A stretch of 16,642 nucleotides of DNA, taken from contig CAVOBC010000066.1 in assembly GCA_963693635.1 (NCBI GenBank), positions 1-16,642 of the forward strand, read 5' to 3'. The notes under the pieces were generated by a model that did no database searches, had not been told where the DNA came from, and saw only the letters and a list, made by a program, of their open reading frames with translations. The stretch is from CAVOBC01 sp963693635 (GTDB lineage: Bacteria; Pseudomonadota; Gammaproteobacteria; Pseudomonadales; Azotimanducaceae). This document shows positions 1 to 7,204 of this stretch, piece after piece (the first letter of the stretch is position 1; each line of letters opens with the position of its first letter). Made by a program: the position numbers and the translations under genes.

Positions 1-232
1 CAACAGCGAAGAGCAGATTGCCGAGAATCGACGGAAATGCGAGTTGCGCGATAGACGGTCGTTCAGTCTTCTCGACGGTTGGAGGGTCGTTAGAGTCCTC
101 AGCGGGTAGAGAGTCCTCAGCGGGTAGAGAGCCCTCAGCGGGTAAAGAGCCTTCAGCGGATAAAGAGCCCTTCTTCGAAGGAGAAGGACTATCGGACGAG
201 GAGGTGTTGTTGGAGCGTGAAGCGCCTGGCAC
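1..232 (-). CDS. Partial membrane protein, probably MATE-family transporter N-terminus
   Basis: The minus strand is open from the left edge back to an in-frame TAA near position 354. The reading gives a Ser/Pro/Glu-rich N-terminus with four hexapeptide repeats of the form SLPAE[G/D], then a segment reading PSIAQLAFPSILGNLLFAV before leaving the window. The last part resembles the first membrane helix of MATE efflux proteins, which often start with LA-P-IL-NLL. About 77 codons are visible from a GTG at 232. In-frame TTG at 292 and GTG at 316 are alternative starts, and none has a clear ribosome-binding site. The unstructured 50-residue lead before the first helix is longer than usual for MATE proteins. 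Low-complexity protein sequence on the opposite strand (18-572) is taken to be the shadow. The family call rests on a short motif only. Confidence 0.45.
   Translation of the reverse strand, partial: MPGASRSNNTSSSDSPSPSKKGSLSAEGSLPAEGSLPAEDSLPAEDSNDPPTVEKTERPSIAQLAFPSILGNLLFAV
93..170. repeat. 18-bp tandem repeat (about 4.3 copies)
   Basis: Consecutive 18-bp units begin at 93, 111, 129 and 147, with a partial fifth at 165. The first two are identical and the others differ by a few bases. On the minus strand each unit encodes one SLPAE[G/D] or SLSAEG hexapeptide of the partial membrane protein, so a change in copy number would keep that frame. Confidence 0.9.
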
Positions 233-568
233 GAGGGAGCATCGGGGCGGTGAGCGGGGCGGGACTTTACAGCGAAGGGGCGGAACCCGCAATCGGCTCG
301 CGCTTCCAGATGGCACGCCTGACCCATTGCAGGCCTGGCCCGGTTGCAGGTGTTACATTTGCGTCTTTGCTGGCGTCACTTGGTGGTCGATGGGAACGGG
401 CGTTCTGGTAACGCCATTGGCATTAACCGTAGTACTGACTGACCTTGGTTGGTTGCTTCGGTATTGGCCGTGCGGCTTGGCTGGTTGCGGCCACGCCTAC
501 TTTGGCAATGCGGCTTTAGTACTCAACTACTTAAAAAACACTCAACACCTTGATGACAGGAGCGACCA
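233..568. other. Intergenic region between divergent genes
   Basis: This stretch separates the minus-strand membrane protein from the plus-strand glutathione transferase and should hold both promoters. The start of the minus gene may lie inside it (292 or 316). No convincing -35/-10 pair was recognised. Around 448-500 there are imperfect repeats of a TTGGYTGGTTGC-like element. A plus ORF through the region has no family resemblance. Confidence 0.4.
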
Positions 569-1201
569 GTGATTGATTTGTATACCTGGGCTACGCCGAA
601 CGGACGCAAGGTCTCGATCATGCTTGAAGAGCTTGGGCTTGCCTACTATGTTCGCCCCATCAATATTGGCAAGGACGAACAGTTCGCCGCCGACTTCCTG
701 AAAATCTCGCCCAACAATCGCATTCCCGCAATCGTTGATCAGGACACGGGGACGAGCCTGATGGAATCTGGCGCCATCCTCATGTATCTGGCGCACAAGG
801 TCGGCTCGCTGATGCCGAGTGAGGGCGAGGCGCATTGGCGAACGCTTGAGTGGCTGATGTGGCAAATGGGCGGAGTCGGCCCGATGTTCGGTCAGGTTCA
901 TCATTTTGTTCGCTACAATGCCGGCACAAGTGAATACGCGGAGAACCGGTATCTCTCAGAGGCGAAGCGGCTCTATGGCGTGATGGACAAGCAGCTGGGG
1001 GCGAGTGAGTTCCTGGTGGGCGACTATTCGGTTGCCGACATCGCTACCTGGCCGTGGGTTTCGCGCTATGAATGGCAGACCGTGGACCTCGATGAGTTCC
1101 CCAACGTCAAGCGATGGTATTGTGCTATTGCGGAGCGACCGGCGGTTGCAAAGGGTTATCACGTGCCGATGTTCGTCAATGAGATTCCGATCCCTGGCTG
1201 A
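569..1201 (+). CDS. Glutathione S-transferase, YfcG/YghU-like disulfide-bond oxidoreductase
   Basis: This 210-residue protein has the two-domain cytosolic GST layout. An N-terminal thioredoxin-like domain (about 1-80) starts MIDLYTWATPNGRK, and an all-helical domain fills the rest. The T-P-N motif near residues 9-11 and the ESGAI glutathione-binding motif match the Nu-class enzymes E. coli YfcG and YghU, as do SPNNRIPAIVD, WQ-GG-GPM-GQ-HHF and YS-ADIA-WPWV. Such proteins bind two glutathiones and reduce disulfides rather than conjugating xenobiotics. They act in the cytoplasm. The start is GTG, with AGGAG at 558-562 six bases upstream. It stands alone, divergent from the gene on its left. Confidence in the family is high. 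The exact substrate is unknown. Confidence 0.9.
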   Translation: MIDLYTWATPNGRKVSIMLEELGLAYYVRPINIGKDEQFAADFLKISPNNRIPAIVDQDTGTSLMESGAILMYLAHKVGSLMPSEGEAHWRTLEWLMWQMGGVGPMFGQVHHFVRYNAGTSEYAENRYLSEAKRLYGVMDKQLGASEFLVGDYSVADIATWPWVSRYEWQTVDLDEFPNVKRWYCAIAERPAVAKGYHVPMFVNEIPIPG

Positions 1202-1334
1202 TTTGTTGGCGTGCGGAGCGTGTCTCGCGGTCTATCTTTTCCGTGCTAAATGCGAAAGCGTCTGCTATTGTGCCCCCGATTTGACTCTGCCCACCCCGTT
1301 TTGGTTCATTCTGCAAGGGCTTTTTGCCCCTGAT

Positions 1335-1438
1335 CGTTTAAGTCCCAGGTCGTTGGTTGTTCGCACGTTAAGTCTCCGTGCAGTGGCAATGCTGTCACCG
1401 TCGGATATTAAGGTAAAAGAAGAGGGATCACGTTAAGT
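1335..1438 (+). repeat. Repeated CACGTTAAGT element in the leader of the RRM gene
   Basis: The ten-mer CACGTTAAGT occurs perfectly at 1364-1373 and 1429-1438, the second copy covering the first two bases of the GTG start codon. A related CGTTTAAGT lies at 1335-1343. All fall in the 235-bp gap before the RNA-binding protein gene. They could be sites for transcriptional control or, since the gene encodes an RNA-binding protein, RNA sites for self-regulation. That role is inference. Confidence 0.4.
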
Positions 1439-1754
1439 GAACATATACGTAGGCAACTTGCCTTTCTCGGTTGATGATCAGGAACTTCAAGAGATGTTCG
1501 GTGAGCATGGTCGGGTAGACAGGGCAACGGTCGTTAGCGATCGTGAAACAGGTCGGTCCAGAGGGTTTGGATTCGTTGAGATGGCAGATGATGGTGAGGC
1601 CAACAATGCTATCGAAGCATTGAATGGTGCGCAGATGGGCGGACGCCCATTGACCGTTAACCAGGCGCGTCCTCGTGGAGGCGGTGGTGAAGGTGGCGGT
1701 GGCGGTGGCGGTGGCGGTGGCGGTGGCGGACCACGCGGTGGTTCTCGCTACTAG
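1437..1754 (+). CDS. Glycine-rich RRM-domain RNA-binding protein
   Basis: This is a 105-residue protein with one RNA recognition motif (residues 1-78) and a glycine-rich tail. RNP2 is IYVGNL at 3-8 and RNP1 is RGFGFVEM at 42-49, with the aromatic residues needed to stack on RNA bases present in both. The tail is almost pure glycine and ends PRGGSRY, giving an RGG-like end. Small proteins of this design occur in cyanobacteria and proteobacteria and are often cold- or stress-responsive RNA chaperones acting in the cytoplasm. The GTG start has AGAGGG at 1421-1426 upstream, and the protein begins directly with the first RRM strand, so a later start is not possible. A leader of up to 235 bp carries repeated elements. 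It is convergent with the phosphomannomutase gene, which ends 30 bp away. Confidence 0.92.
   Translation: MNIYVGNLPFSVDDQELQEMFGEHGRVDRATVVSDRETGRSRGFGFVEMADDGEANNAIEALNGAQMGGRPLTVNQARPRGGGGEGGGGGGGGGGGGGPRGGSRY
1692..1729 (+). repeat. GGTGGC hexanucleotide tract, 6 copies
   Basis: Six perfect GGTGGC units (1692-1727), followed by GG, encode the Gly-Gly run in the tail of the RRM protein. Loss or gain of a whole unit adds or removes two glycines and keeps the frame. Single-base slippage would remove the RGG-like end. Confidence 0.9.
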
Positions 1755-1784
1755 CAGCCAAAGCAATCGTGCTGCGGAGGAGGG

Positions 1785-3185
1785 TTACTGAATCCGCAGC
1801 ATCGATATCCAATCGGTATCGTCACTCTGATACCGCGCGATCTTTCCCATGACGGCGTGAGCATGCTCAAGCAAGTTGTCAGGGGCACCGCGTGACTCAA
1901 AGTTTACCCTGATTAGCGGTTCAGTCTTTGAATTGCGCAGCGTAAACCGCCAGTCGTCCATGGTGAAGTTGGGTCCGTCGAAGGTGCCGAAAGCCTTTGC
2001 CGCCCCTGCATATTCCTGCCGCAAGTATTCAAACGCATCTTCTGCGTCTGTCAGCGCGATGCTGATCTCAGGCGTGCAGCAGATGGCCTGCCGTCGTTCA
2101 TCAATCAGTTCTGAGAGTGTGTGGTCAGTCTCGCCCAGGAGCGCCACCATTTTTAACCACGCGAACATGCCTGAGTCGCAGTGGAAGAATTCGCTGAAAT
2201 AATGGTGTGACGAGAGTTCCCCGCCGTATATCGCCTGCGTCTCGCGCATGTGCCTGTTCATGAACGTGTGGCCCGTCTCAGACGGGACCGGTGTCCCCCC
2301 AAGCCTCGTGATCACGTCGTACGTGTTGAAACACAATTTGGTGTCGAACACGACCGATCCCCTGCCGCGCGCCCTGAGGGCCTGGTCGGCCAACAGGCCA
2401 ACAACATAATAGGTCGGTGCCATGACGCCGTCGCTGTCAAAAAAAACGCAGCGGTCGCAGTCGCCATCCCAGGCGACGCCAAGCGAGTAGGTTGCCGTAC
2501 TCATGAAGTGACGCATCTGCTCGACCAGACGGGGTTGGCTGGGGTCGGCGCCTTCTGGCGGAAGCGGGCCAGGCTCCTGGCGAAACCAATTGATCGGCAG
2601 CGCGAACTCGCGCGCGAACTCCCCAGCGAGTGTTGCTGCTGAGCCGTTCAATCCGTTTAGCGCGATGCTGCCTGCGGGGGGCGCGTCGAATCGCAGTTGT
2701 TGATGGACAAATCGTGCGTAGTCTGCCGCGAGCTCTCGGGTCGACAGCGTACCCAGTCCGCGGGCGTTCTTGTGACCCTCGCGCATCAGACTCATCACAT
2801 CTGCCAACCCATCATCAAAGGCAATGGCCTTGCCGTTGCGCAGGACGCACTTGAGGCCGTTATATTGTGGGGGGTTGTGGCTTGCGGTAACGACTATGGC
2901 CGCTTCGATATCGTCGGTGGTCGATGCGTAGTAACAGAGTTCGGTGGCGCACAAACCGAGATCGACGACATCGATGCCGGACTCGAGGAAGCCACTGTTT
3001 AGTGCGTCTTGCAGCGCCGGACTTGACCCGCGTACATCGCGTCCGGTTGCAACCGGGCCGCGAAGGTTGAAGTGGGTGGCAAACGCGTGGGCAAAGCGGC
3101 TGACAAAGCTTTCGTCAATCTCATCGGGATAGATGCCGCGCACATCGCCTAGGCGAAACGCGCCGAAGCGCTCATCCGCCGTCAT
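1785..3185 (-). CDS. Phosphomannomutase/phosphoglucomutase
   Basis: This 466-residue alpha-D-phosphohexomutase interconverts hexose 1- and 6-phosphates in the cytoplasm and supplies sugar nucleotides for polysaccharides. All four family signatures are visible. The phosphoserine loop is TASHNPPQYNG, with the catalytic Ser at 102. The magnesium loop is DGDCDRC (Asp 240, 242, 244). The sugar-recognition loop is GGELSSHHYF (about 321-330). The phosphate-binding loop near the C-terminus is RNSKTEPLIR. Length is normal for the family. The order of motifs and SSHHYF favour a bacterial ManB/AlgC-type enzyme, but sequence alone does not decide between mannose and glucose. The ATG at 3185 lies inside the end of the upstream TfoX-N gene (14-nt overlap), so the two are probably translationally coupled. 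The group is headed by fructose-bisphosphate aldolase. Confidence 0.93.
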   Translation of the reverse strand: MTADERFGAFRLGDVRGIYPDEIDESFVSRFAHAFATHFNLRGPVATGRDVRGSSPALQDALNSGFLESGIDVVDLGLCATELCYYASTTDDIEAAIVVTASHNPPQYNGLKCVLRNGKAIAFDDGLADVMSLMREGHKNARGLGTLSTRELAADYARFVHQQLRFDAPPAGSIALNGLNGSAATLAGEFAREFALPINWFRQEPGPLPPEGADPSQPRLVEQMRHFMSTATYSLGVAWDGDCDRCVFFDSDGVMAPTYYVVGLLADQALRARGRGSVVFDTKLCFNTYDVITRLGGTPVPSETGHTFMNRHMRETQAIYGGELSSHHYFSEFFHCDSGMFAWLKMVALLGETDHTLSELIDERRQAICCTPEISIALTDAEDAFEYLRQEYAGAAKAFGTFDGPNFTMDDWRFTLRNSKTEPLIRVNFESRGAPDNLLEHAHAVMGKIARYQSDDTDWISMLRIQ

Positions 3186-3549
3186 GGGGCGGCACTAAGC
3201 CTTTGACCTTTGGTGGCAGCCCGGTGAGGAAACTGAGGCAGGAGTCGACCCAGGTCGCCAGGTCCTCGTCAGCGTCGATACCCTCGGGACTCACGTAAAC
3301 CATGCCCTTCATGGCGCGTCCAGTGAAGTCCATCTCTCTGGCGTGGCTGGCCTCAAGACATTCGGCGTATTGATCGGGTCCTACCCTCGCCATCAGCGTG
3401 TCGCCGACGATGCCGCAACACATGTGTCCTCGGACCATGAAGCAAAGGCCGCCGAACATTCGTTTCGCAACGAGGTCGTTGGGGGGAGCCAGGCCGAGCT
3501 GTTCGAACTGGTCATGCAAGCGTTCAGACAAGCCCTCGTCAAATGCCAT
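3172..3549 (-). CDS. TfoX N-terminal domain protein
   Basis: This small protein of 125 residues from the ATG at 3549 is built of a single TfoX/Sxy N-terminal domain. The pattern KRMFGGLCFMVRGHMCCGIVGDTLMARVGP is typical, split here as KRMFGGLCFMV followed by GHMCCGI and LMARVGP. In competent gammaproteobacteria Sxy/TfoX works with CRP to induce competence genes, but stand-alone N-domain proteins are common and mostly uncharacterised, so a competence role is not claimed. A TTG nine bases upstream could also start translation. The GAGG at 3560-3563 is about ten bases from the ATG but only one base from the TTG, so the ATG is preferred. The 3' end overlaps the phosphomannomutase gene by 14 nt. 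Upstream, TTTCTGCAAGC occurs twice on the plus strand in 3550-3577. Confidence 0.82.
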   Translation of the reverse strand: MAFDEGLSERLHDQFEQLGLAPPNDLVAKRMFGGLCFMVRGHMCCGIVGDTLMARVGPDQYAECLEASHAREMDFTGRAMKGMVYVSPEGIDADEDLATWVDSCLSFLTGLPPKVKGLVPPHDGG

Positions 3550-3675
3550 TTTCTGCAAGCCTCTTTTTCTGCAAGCGTCTTCTCTGTAGGAAGTGCGAGG
3601 TTTGTTTGCAAACCGACTCCCAAGAATTGTCAGGATGACAATTTTGGGACAAGAACTGACTAGTCAGACAGGACA

Positions 3676-4563
3676 CTAGGTGGCCGACGCGTCGAAGATG
3701 CTCTGAATTGACGCCGATAGGGCGTTGTCGAAATCAGCGTCCGACTGTTGCTTTGACAGGCCCTCCGTGAGCGCGCGGGAGAAACTCGCGACCATGCCGT
3801 TCTGGCGAGCCAGCCGCTGGTTGGATTCATCGCGCGGGTAGCCCCCCGACAGCGCGACCACGCGAAGCGTGTTCTTGTGGGCGATGCAGTCGGCGTACAG
3901 GTTGTCGGTGTTTGGCAGGGTCAGTTTGAGCATGACCTCTCTACCTGGTGAGTCGAGTGCACTCATTAGTTCGCGTGCGAGCATCGCCTCTGCCGCGTCC
4001 TTGTCCGGACAGTTGATGTCGACCTCGGGCTCGATGATAGGCGTCAGCCCGGCCGCCAGAATCTGCTGGCCGACCGTGAACTGTTGCTCAACGATGGCGC
4101 GGATCCCGTCAGTTGACGCTTCCTTGATGACCGACCGCATCTTTGTTGCAAAGACTCCCTTGCCGATCGCGCGTGCGAGCAGTGCGTCAAGGTCCGGCAT
4201 CGGCTTCATCAACTGCACGCCGTTTTCGGCATCCGCGAGGCCCTTGTCGACCTTCAGAATTGGCACGACGTTCTTCACGTCCCAGAGGTAATCCGGCGTT
4301 GTGCGGCCTGTAACCTCTCGGTCCATCGTGTCTTCGAACAGAATTGCGCCAAGAATGCGCTCGCCCGTGAAAACAGGGCTCGTCATGATGCGCGTTCTCA
4401 TCTCGTGGATGATGTCGAACATTTGCGCGTCCGATGACCAGGCCGATTCGGCAACGCCGTAGAGGCCGAGTGCCTTGGGAGTACTGCCGCCGCTCTGATC
4501 GAGCGCGGCGATGAACCCGGGCGCACTGCCCATCTTGATTCGTTGCTGTTCGGTGTTGCTCAC
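3676..4563 (-). CDS. Class I fructose-bisphosphate aldolase
   Basis: This is a 295-residue Schiff-base aldolase of the bacterial type, close in length to Staphylococcus Fda. It cleaves fructose 1,6-bisphosphate to dihydroxyacetone phosphate and glyceraldehyde 3-phosphate in glycolysis, and the reverse in gluconeogenesis. Active-site segments are recognisable: ALDQSGGS (Asp of the phosphate/base site), ILKVDKG, PIIEPEVD (catalytic Glu) and VMLKLTLP, where the Lys corresponds to the Schiff-base lysine of animal aldolases. LSGGYPRDESNQRLARQNGMVASFSRAL forms the C-terminal phosphate-binding part. The start is GTG at 4563, with AAGGAG seven bases upstream. A longer in-frame reading to 4632 lacks a ribosome site and adds residues with no family match. 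It is divergent from the amidohydrolase gene and followed by the TfoX-N gene after about 126 bp. Confidence 0.93.
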   Translation of the reverse strand: MSNTEQQRIKMGSAPGFIAALDQSGGSTPKALGLYGVAESAWSSDAQMFDIIHEMRTRIMTSPVFTGERILGAILFEDTMDREVTGRTTPDYLWDVKNVVPILKVDKGLADAENGVQLMKPMPDLDALLARAIGKGVFATKMRSVIKEASTDGIRAIVEQQFTVGQQILAAGLTPIIEPEVDINCPDKDAAEAMLARELMSALDSPGREVMLKLTLPNTDNLYADCIAHKNTLRVVALSGGYPRDESNQRLARQNGMVASFSRALTEGLSKQQSDADFDNALSASIQSIFDASAT

Positions 4564-4570
4564 GCGATAT

Positions 4571-4576
4571 CTCCTT
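4571..4576 (-). promoter_or_regulatory. Ribosome-binding site deciding the aldolase start
   Basis: AAGGAG on the minus strand lies seven bases before the GTG at 4563. It supports that start over the upstream TTG/ATG-type codons of the longer open frame. Confidence 0.8.
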
Positions 4577-4594
4577 CGACATATGACTTGGCCG

Positions 4595-4600
4595 AGTATA
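4595..4600 (-). promoter_or_regulatory. Possible -10 box of the aldolase promoter
   Basis: TATACT on the minus strand lies 32 bases before the GTG start, close to the sigma-70 -10 consensus. No good -35 hexamer is found at the expected distance. Two AAAGGT-TTTAGTC-like copies on the plus strand (about 4617-4627 and 4664-4677) sit upstream and could be regulator sites. Confidence 0.3.
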
Positions 4601-4792
4601 GGCGTCCTCGGTGCAAAAGGTTTAGTCGACAACGCCGTTGGACGGAGATGACATGATGGAGGAAAGGTGGTTTAGTCCGGATGAAATTCAACGTTGCGGA
4701 GTGATCTCGCGCCCGGCTCATTTTGCCTGCGGTCGCCGGCGTCACGAAGCGATGCGTGCGTGGCGGAGATCGCAATTGCCAGAGGATGCATC

Positions 4793-6244
4793 ATGAATAG
4801 TGCGGAGAAGCTGCGGGCGCAACTCAGTCATCCCGTCATCGACGCCGACGGTCATTGGCTTGAATATGGGCCCGTCGTCGCTGACGCCATGCGCAAGATT
4901 GGCGGTGACGTCGCGATCAGAGCCATGGGAGCCAATGGCGGGCGCGTCGGTGGCAGTCTCAGCATGACGCCTGCCGAACGGCGCCGTGCAAATGTAGCCC
5001 AGGAAGCCTTCTGGGGCGCGCCGACCCGAAACACTCGAGACCGCGCGACCGCGATGTTGCCGCGACTCCTCTATGAGCGGCTGGACGAGTTCGGCATCGA
5101 TTTTTCGATCATGTTCCCAACGATGGGCCTTGGCCTGCCAAGGGTCGCTGACGATGAGGCTCGCATTGCCGCGTGTCACGCGTTCAATCAGTACCAGATG
5201 GATCTGTTCGACCCGTTCGCGGACAGGATGACGCCGGCTGCGGTCATCCCGATGCATACGCCCGAAGAAGCGCTGGCGGAACTGGATCACGCGGTCGGTG
5301 ATCTCGGCTTTAAGGTCGTGATGCTAAATAGCATGATGGAGCGACCGGTCGCGCAGATTGCGGAAGAACGGCCCGAGGCGGCTGACCTCGCCAGCTGGTT
5401 TGATACCCTGGGCATCGACAGCGCGTACGACTACGACCCCGTCTGGGCGAAGTGTCGGGAGCTGAAAGTGTCGCCCACCTTCCACCGCGGCTCCCGCGGT
5501 CGTGCATTCCGAATGTCGCCCACGAATTTTTGTTACAACCACATCGGCCACTTTGCGGCAGCGTCCGAGGCGGTATGCAAGTCGCTCTTCTTCGATGGTG
5601 TGACGCGGCGCTTTCCGGACATGAATTTCGGCTTCCTTGAGGGCGGTGTTGCCTTCGCGGCTCTCCTTTACGCCGACCTGATCGGCCACTGGGAGATAAG
5701 AAATGGGGAGGCCCTTGGCGACACGGATCCCGGAAACCTCGACACCGGCTTGCTGCTTGAACTCGCGGAGAAATACGGTGGCCCGGAGGTAGCCGAAGCC
5801 ATGCGGGCGGGTCGCGGCATCAGTACCCGGAATGATGCTGCTACGACCGGCGGCATCGCGAACCTTGATGACTATCACCGGTGTGAGATCGTTGAGGCGT
5901 CTGATTTCAAGACCCTGTTCGCGGATCGATTTTACTTTGGCTGTGAGGCGGATGACGCGACCAATGCGTACGCTTTTGACACCAGGAACAACCCGTTTGG
6001 TGCTGAACTCAATGCCATGTTCGGATCGGACATTGGTCACTTTGACGTCAAAGACATGGCCGGTGTGCTGCCGGAGGCGTATGAACTGGTGGAAGACGAG
6101 CGCATTGAGCTGGCGGCATTCGAACGTTTTGTGTTCGCCAATCCGGCCCGATTCTGGGGCGAGGCCAATCCAGCTTTCTTTGCCGGGACCCCCGTTGCGG
6201 ATGCCGTGAGCGAACTGTTGGCACCTGACCCTCGCCGCAGATGA
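4793..6244 (+). CDS. Amidohydrolase-2 family metal-dependent hydrolase/decarboxylase
   Basis: This 483-residue TIM-barrel protein belongs to the amidohydrolase-2 group, which includes ACMSD-type decarboxylases and many uncharacterised catabolic hydrolases. The first strand carries VIDADGHW, a variant of the usual D-x-H-x-H metal site with Asp in place of the first His. Later hallmarks are FPTMGLGLP, FHRGSRG, the HIGHF segment, FGFLEGGVAF and GSDIGHFD, whose Asp/His probably complete the metal site. These enzymes act in the cytoplasm on aromatic or carboxylic substrates, and this one's substrate is unknown. The ATG at 4793 has AGAGGA (4781-4786) six bases upstream and begins MNSAEKLRAQLSHPVID. 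The frame is open from 4694, but that part lacks a ribosome site. An aldolase gene follows after 71 bp on the same strand, suggesting an operon. Confidence 0.85.
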   Translation: MNSAEKLRAQLSHPVIDADGHWLEYGPVVADAMRKIGGDVAIRAMGANGGRVGGSLSMTPAERRRANVAQEAFWGAPTRNTRDRATAMLPRLLYERLDEFGIDFSIMFPTMGLGLPRVADDEARIAACHAFNQYQMDLFDPFADRMTPAAVIPMHTPEEALAELDHAVGDLGFKVVMLNSMMERPVAQIAEERPEAADLASWFDTLGIDSAYDYDPVWAKCRELKVSPTFHRGSRGRAFRMSPTNFCYNHIGHFAAASEAVCKSLFFDGVTRRFPDMNFGFLEGGVAFAALLYADLIGHWEIRNGEALGDTDPGNLDTGLLLELAEKYGGPEVAEAMRAGRGISTRNDAATTGGIANLDDYHRCEIVEASDFKTLFADRFYFGCEADDATNAYAFDTRNNPFGAELNAMFGSDIGHFDVKDMAGVLPEAYELVEDERIELAAFERFVFANPARFWGEANPAFFAGTPVADAVSELLAPDPRRR

Positions 6245-6315
6245 AGCAGTCACAAGTGGCCTGACACAGATTACGATTATCAATTGCAACAAGACGACAA
6301 GGAGATACCAAGCGC

Positions 6316-7113
6316 ATGATCATGCAAAACACGTTTCGGGAAAAACTCGACGCTGGCAAGGCGACCGTGGGAACCCATTTCCTCTTCGCAGATCCCGACA
6401 TCCCCGAACTGATTGGTGACACCGGCGTATTTGACTATGCCGAGTTCGTCGCCGAGTACTCAACGTTCGACATGAGCCTGCTCTATCATCTCGCGCGGGC
6501 GGGTCAATGCGGCAACCTGCCGCTGATGATCAAGCTTGATCAGGAAAGCCAGGGCTTTTGGGCCCAGGCCGCGCTCGGGGCAGGGTTCAAATCAGTGCTC
6601 TTCACCGACATTCGAACGGCCGCAGACGTGGACATAGCGCATCGTCAGATAGCCCCCGACACGCCCGAGGGCGGTGGCCATATGGGCGTCAAGTTGCGAC
6701 GTCCGGCGCTGACTAGCTATGACATCGCGGGTTATCGCACTGATCTCGAGTCGATCGTGTTCACGATCATGATCGAGAAGAACGTGACGCTTGAGAACAT
6801 CGACTCGGTGCTTGAGCGGGCGCGCGAAAAAGGCGTGCACATGACCCAATGGGGACCGGCGGACTTCAGCTTCTCGCGCGGCGAACCCGGGCTTCAGGGT
6901 AGCAGCGAGATTCGCAAGTACGAGGAGGCGGTCATTGCCAAATCGATCGAATATGGCGTGCCGCCCCGCATCGAGATTAGTGCGGTGGAGCAGGCGAAGC
7001 GGTACATCGACCTCGGTGTGCGCCATTTCTGCATCGGCTGGGACCGCTTTGTGCTGCGCACGGAACTCGGCAAGCTTGGCGAGGGCATGGCCAAGCTGGT
7101 TGAAAATATCTAA
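6316..7113 (+). CDS. HpcH/HpaI family aldolase
   Basis: This 265-residue protein is of the HpcH/HpaI aldolase/citrate lyase superfamily, whose members cleave or form C-C bonds with pyruvate or acetyl-CoA using a divalent metal. Recognisable parts are KATVGTHFLFADPDIPELIGDTG, FDYAEFVAEYSTFD, a MIEKNVTLENIDSVL strand-helix unit with a metal-ligand-type Glu, and WGPADFSFSRGEPG, which matches the GPADLS-SLG motif. The usual DLEHG segment is replaced by FVAEYST, so it is a divergent member and activity on 4-hydroxy-2-oxo acids is inference. AAGGAG (6299-6304) lies 11 bases before the ATG at 6316. A second in-frame ATG at 6322 is possible. It probably forms an operon with the amidohydrolase and ends at a hairpin before the convergent CoA-transferase gene. 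Confidence 0.85.
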   Translation: MIMQNTFREKLDAGKATVGTHFLFADPDIPELIGDTGVFDYAEFVAEYSTFDMSLLYHLARAGQCGNLPLMIKLDQESQGFWAQAALGAGFKSVLFTDIRTAADVDIAHRQIAPDTPEGGGHMGVKLRRPALTSYDIAGYRTDLESIVFTIMIEKNVTLENIDSVLERAREKGVHMTQWGPADFSFSRGEPGLQGSSEIRKYEEAVIAKSIEYGVPPRIEISAVEQAKRYIDLGVRHFCIGWDRFVLRTELGKLGEGMAKLVENI

Positions 7114-7133
7114 TCGCGGTTGCTGGCGAGCTA

Positions 7134-7161
7134 AGAAACGGGGGCAGATGCTCCCGTTTCT
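7134..7161. terminator. Hairpin between convergent genes, likely bidirectional terminator
   Basis: AGAAACGGGGG and CTCCCGTTTCT form an 11-bp stem (one G-T pair) around a six-base loop. It lies about 20 bp after the aldolase stop and 44 bp from the end of the convergent CoA-transferase gene. The following bases are only moderately T-rich, so strength is uncertain. Confidence 0.65.
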
Positions 7162-7204
7162 CGTTGTAGGCACCCTCTTTTCTGTTTAGGTACCCTAACC
7201 CCTG

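Noticed and set aside
18..572. Plus-strand open frame of 184 codons at the left end
   Set aside because: It is low-complexity, has no family match and overlaps the glutathione transferase start. The minus strand gives a better protein across the same repeats.
1428..1766. Minus-strand frame with a Thr-Ala repeat
   Set aside because: It is the reverse shadow of the glycine tract in the RRM gene.
5324..6292. Long minus-strand frame of 322 codons
   Set aside because: It is antisense to the well-supported amidohydrolase gene and lacks any recognisable family motif.
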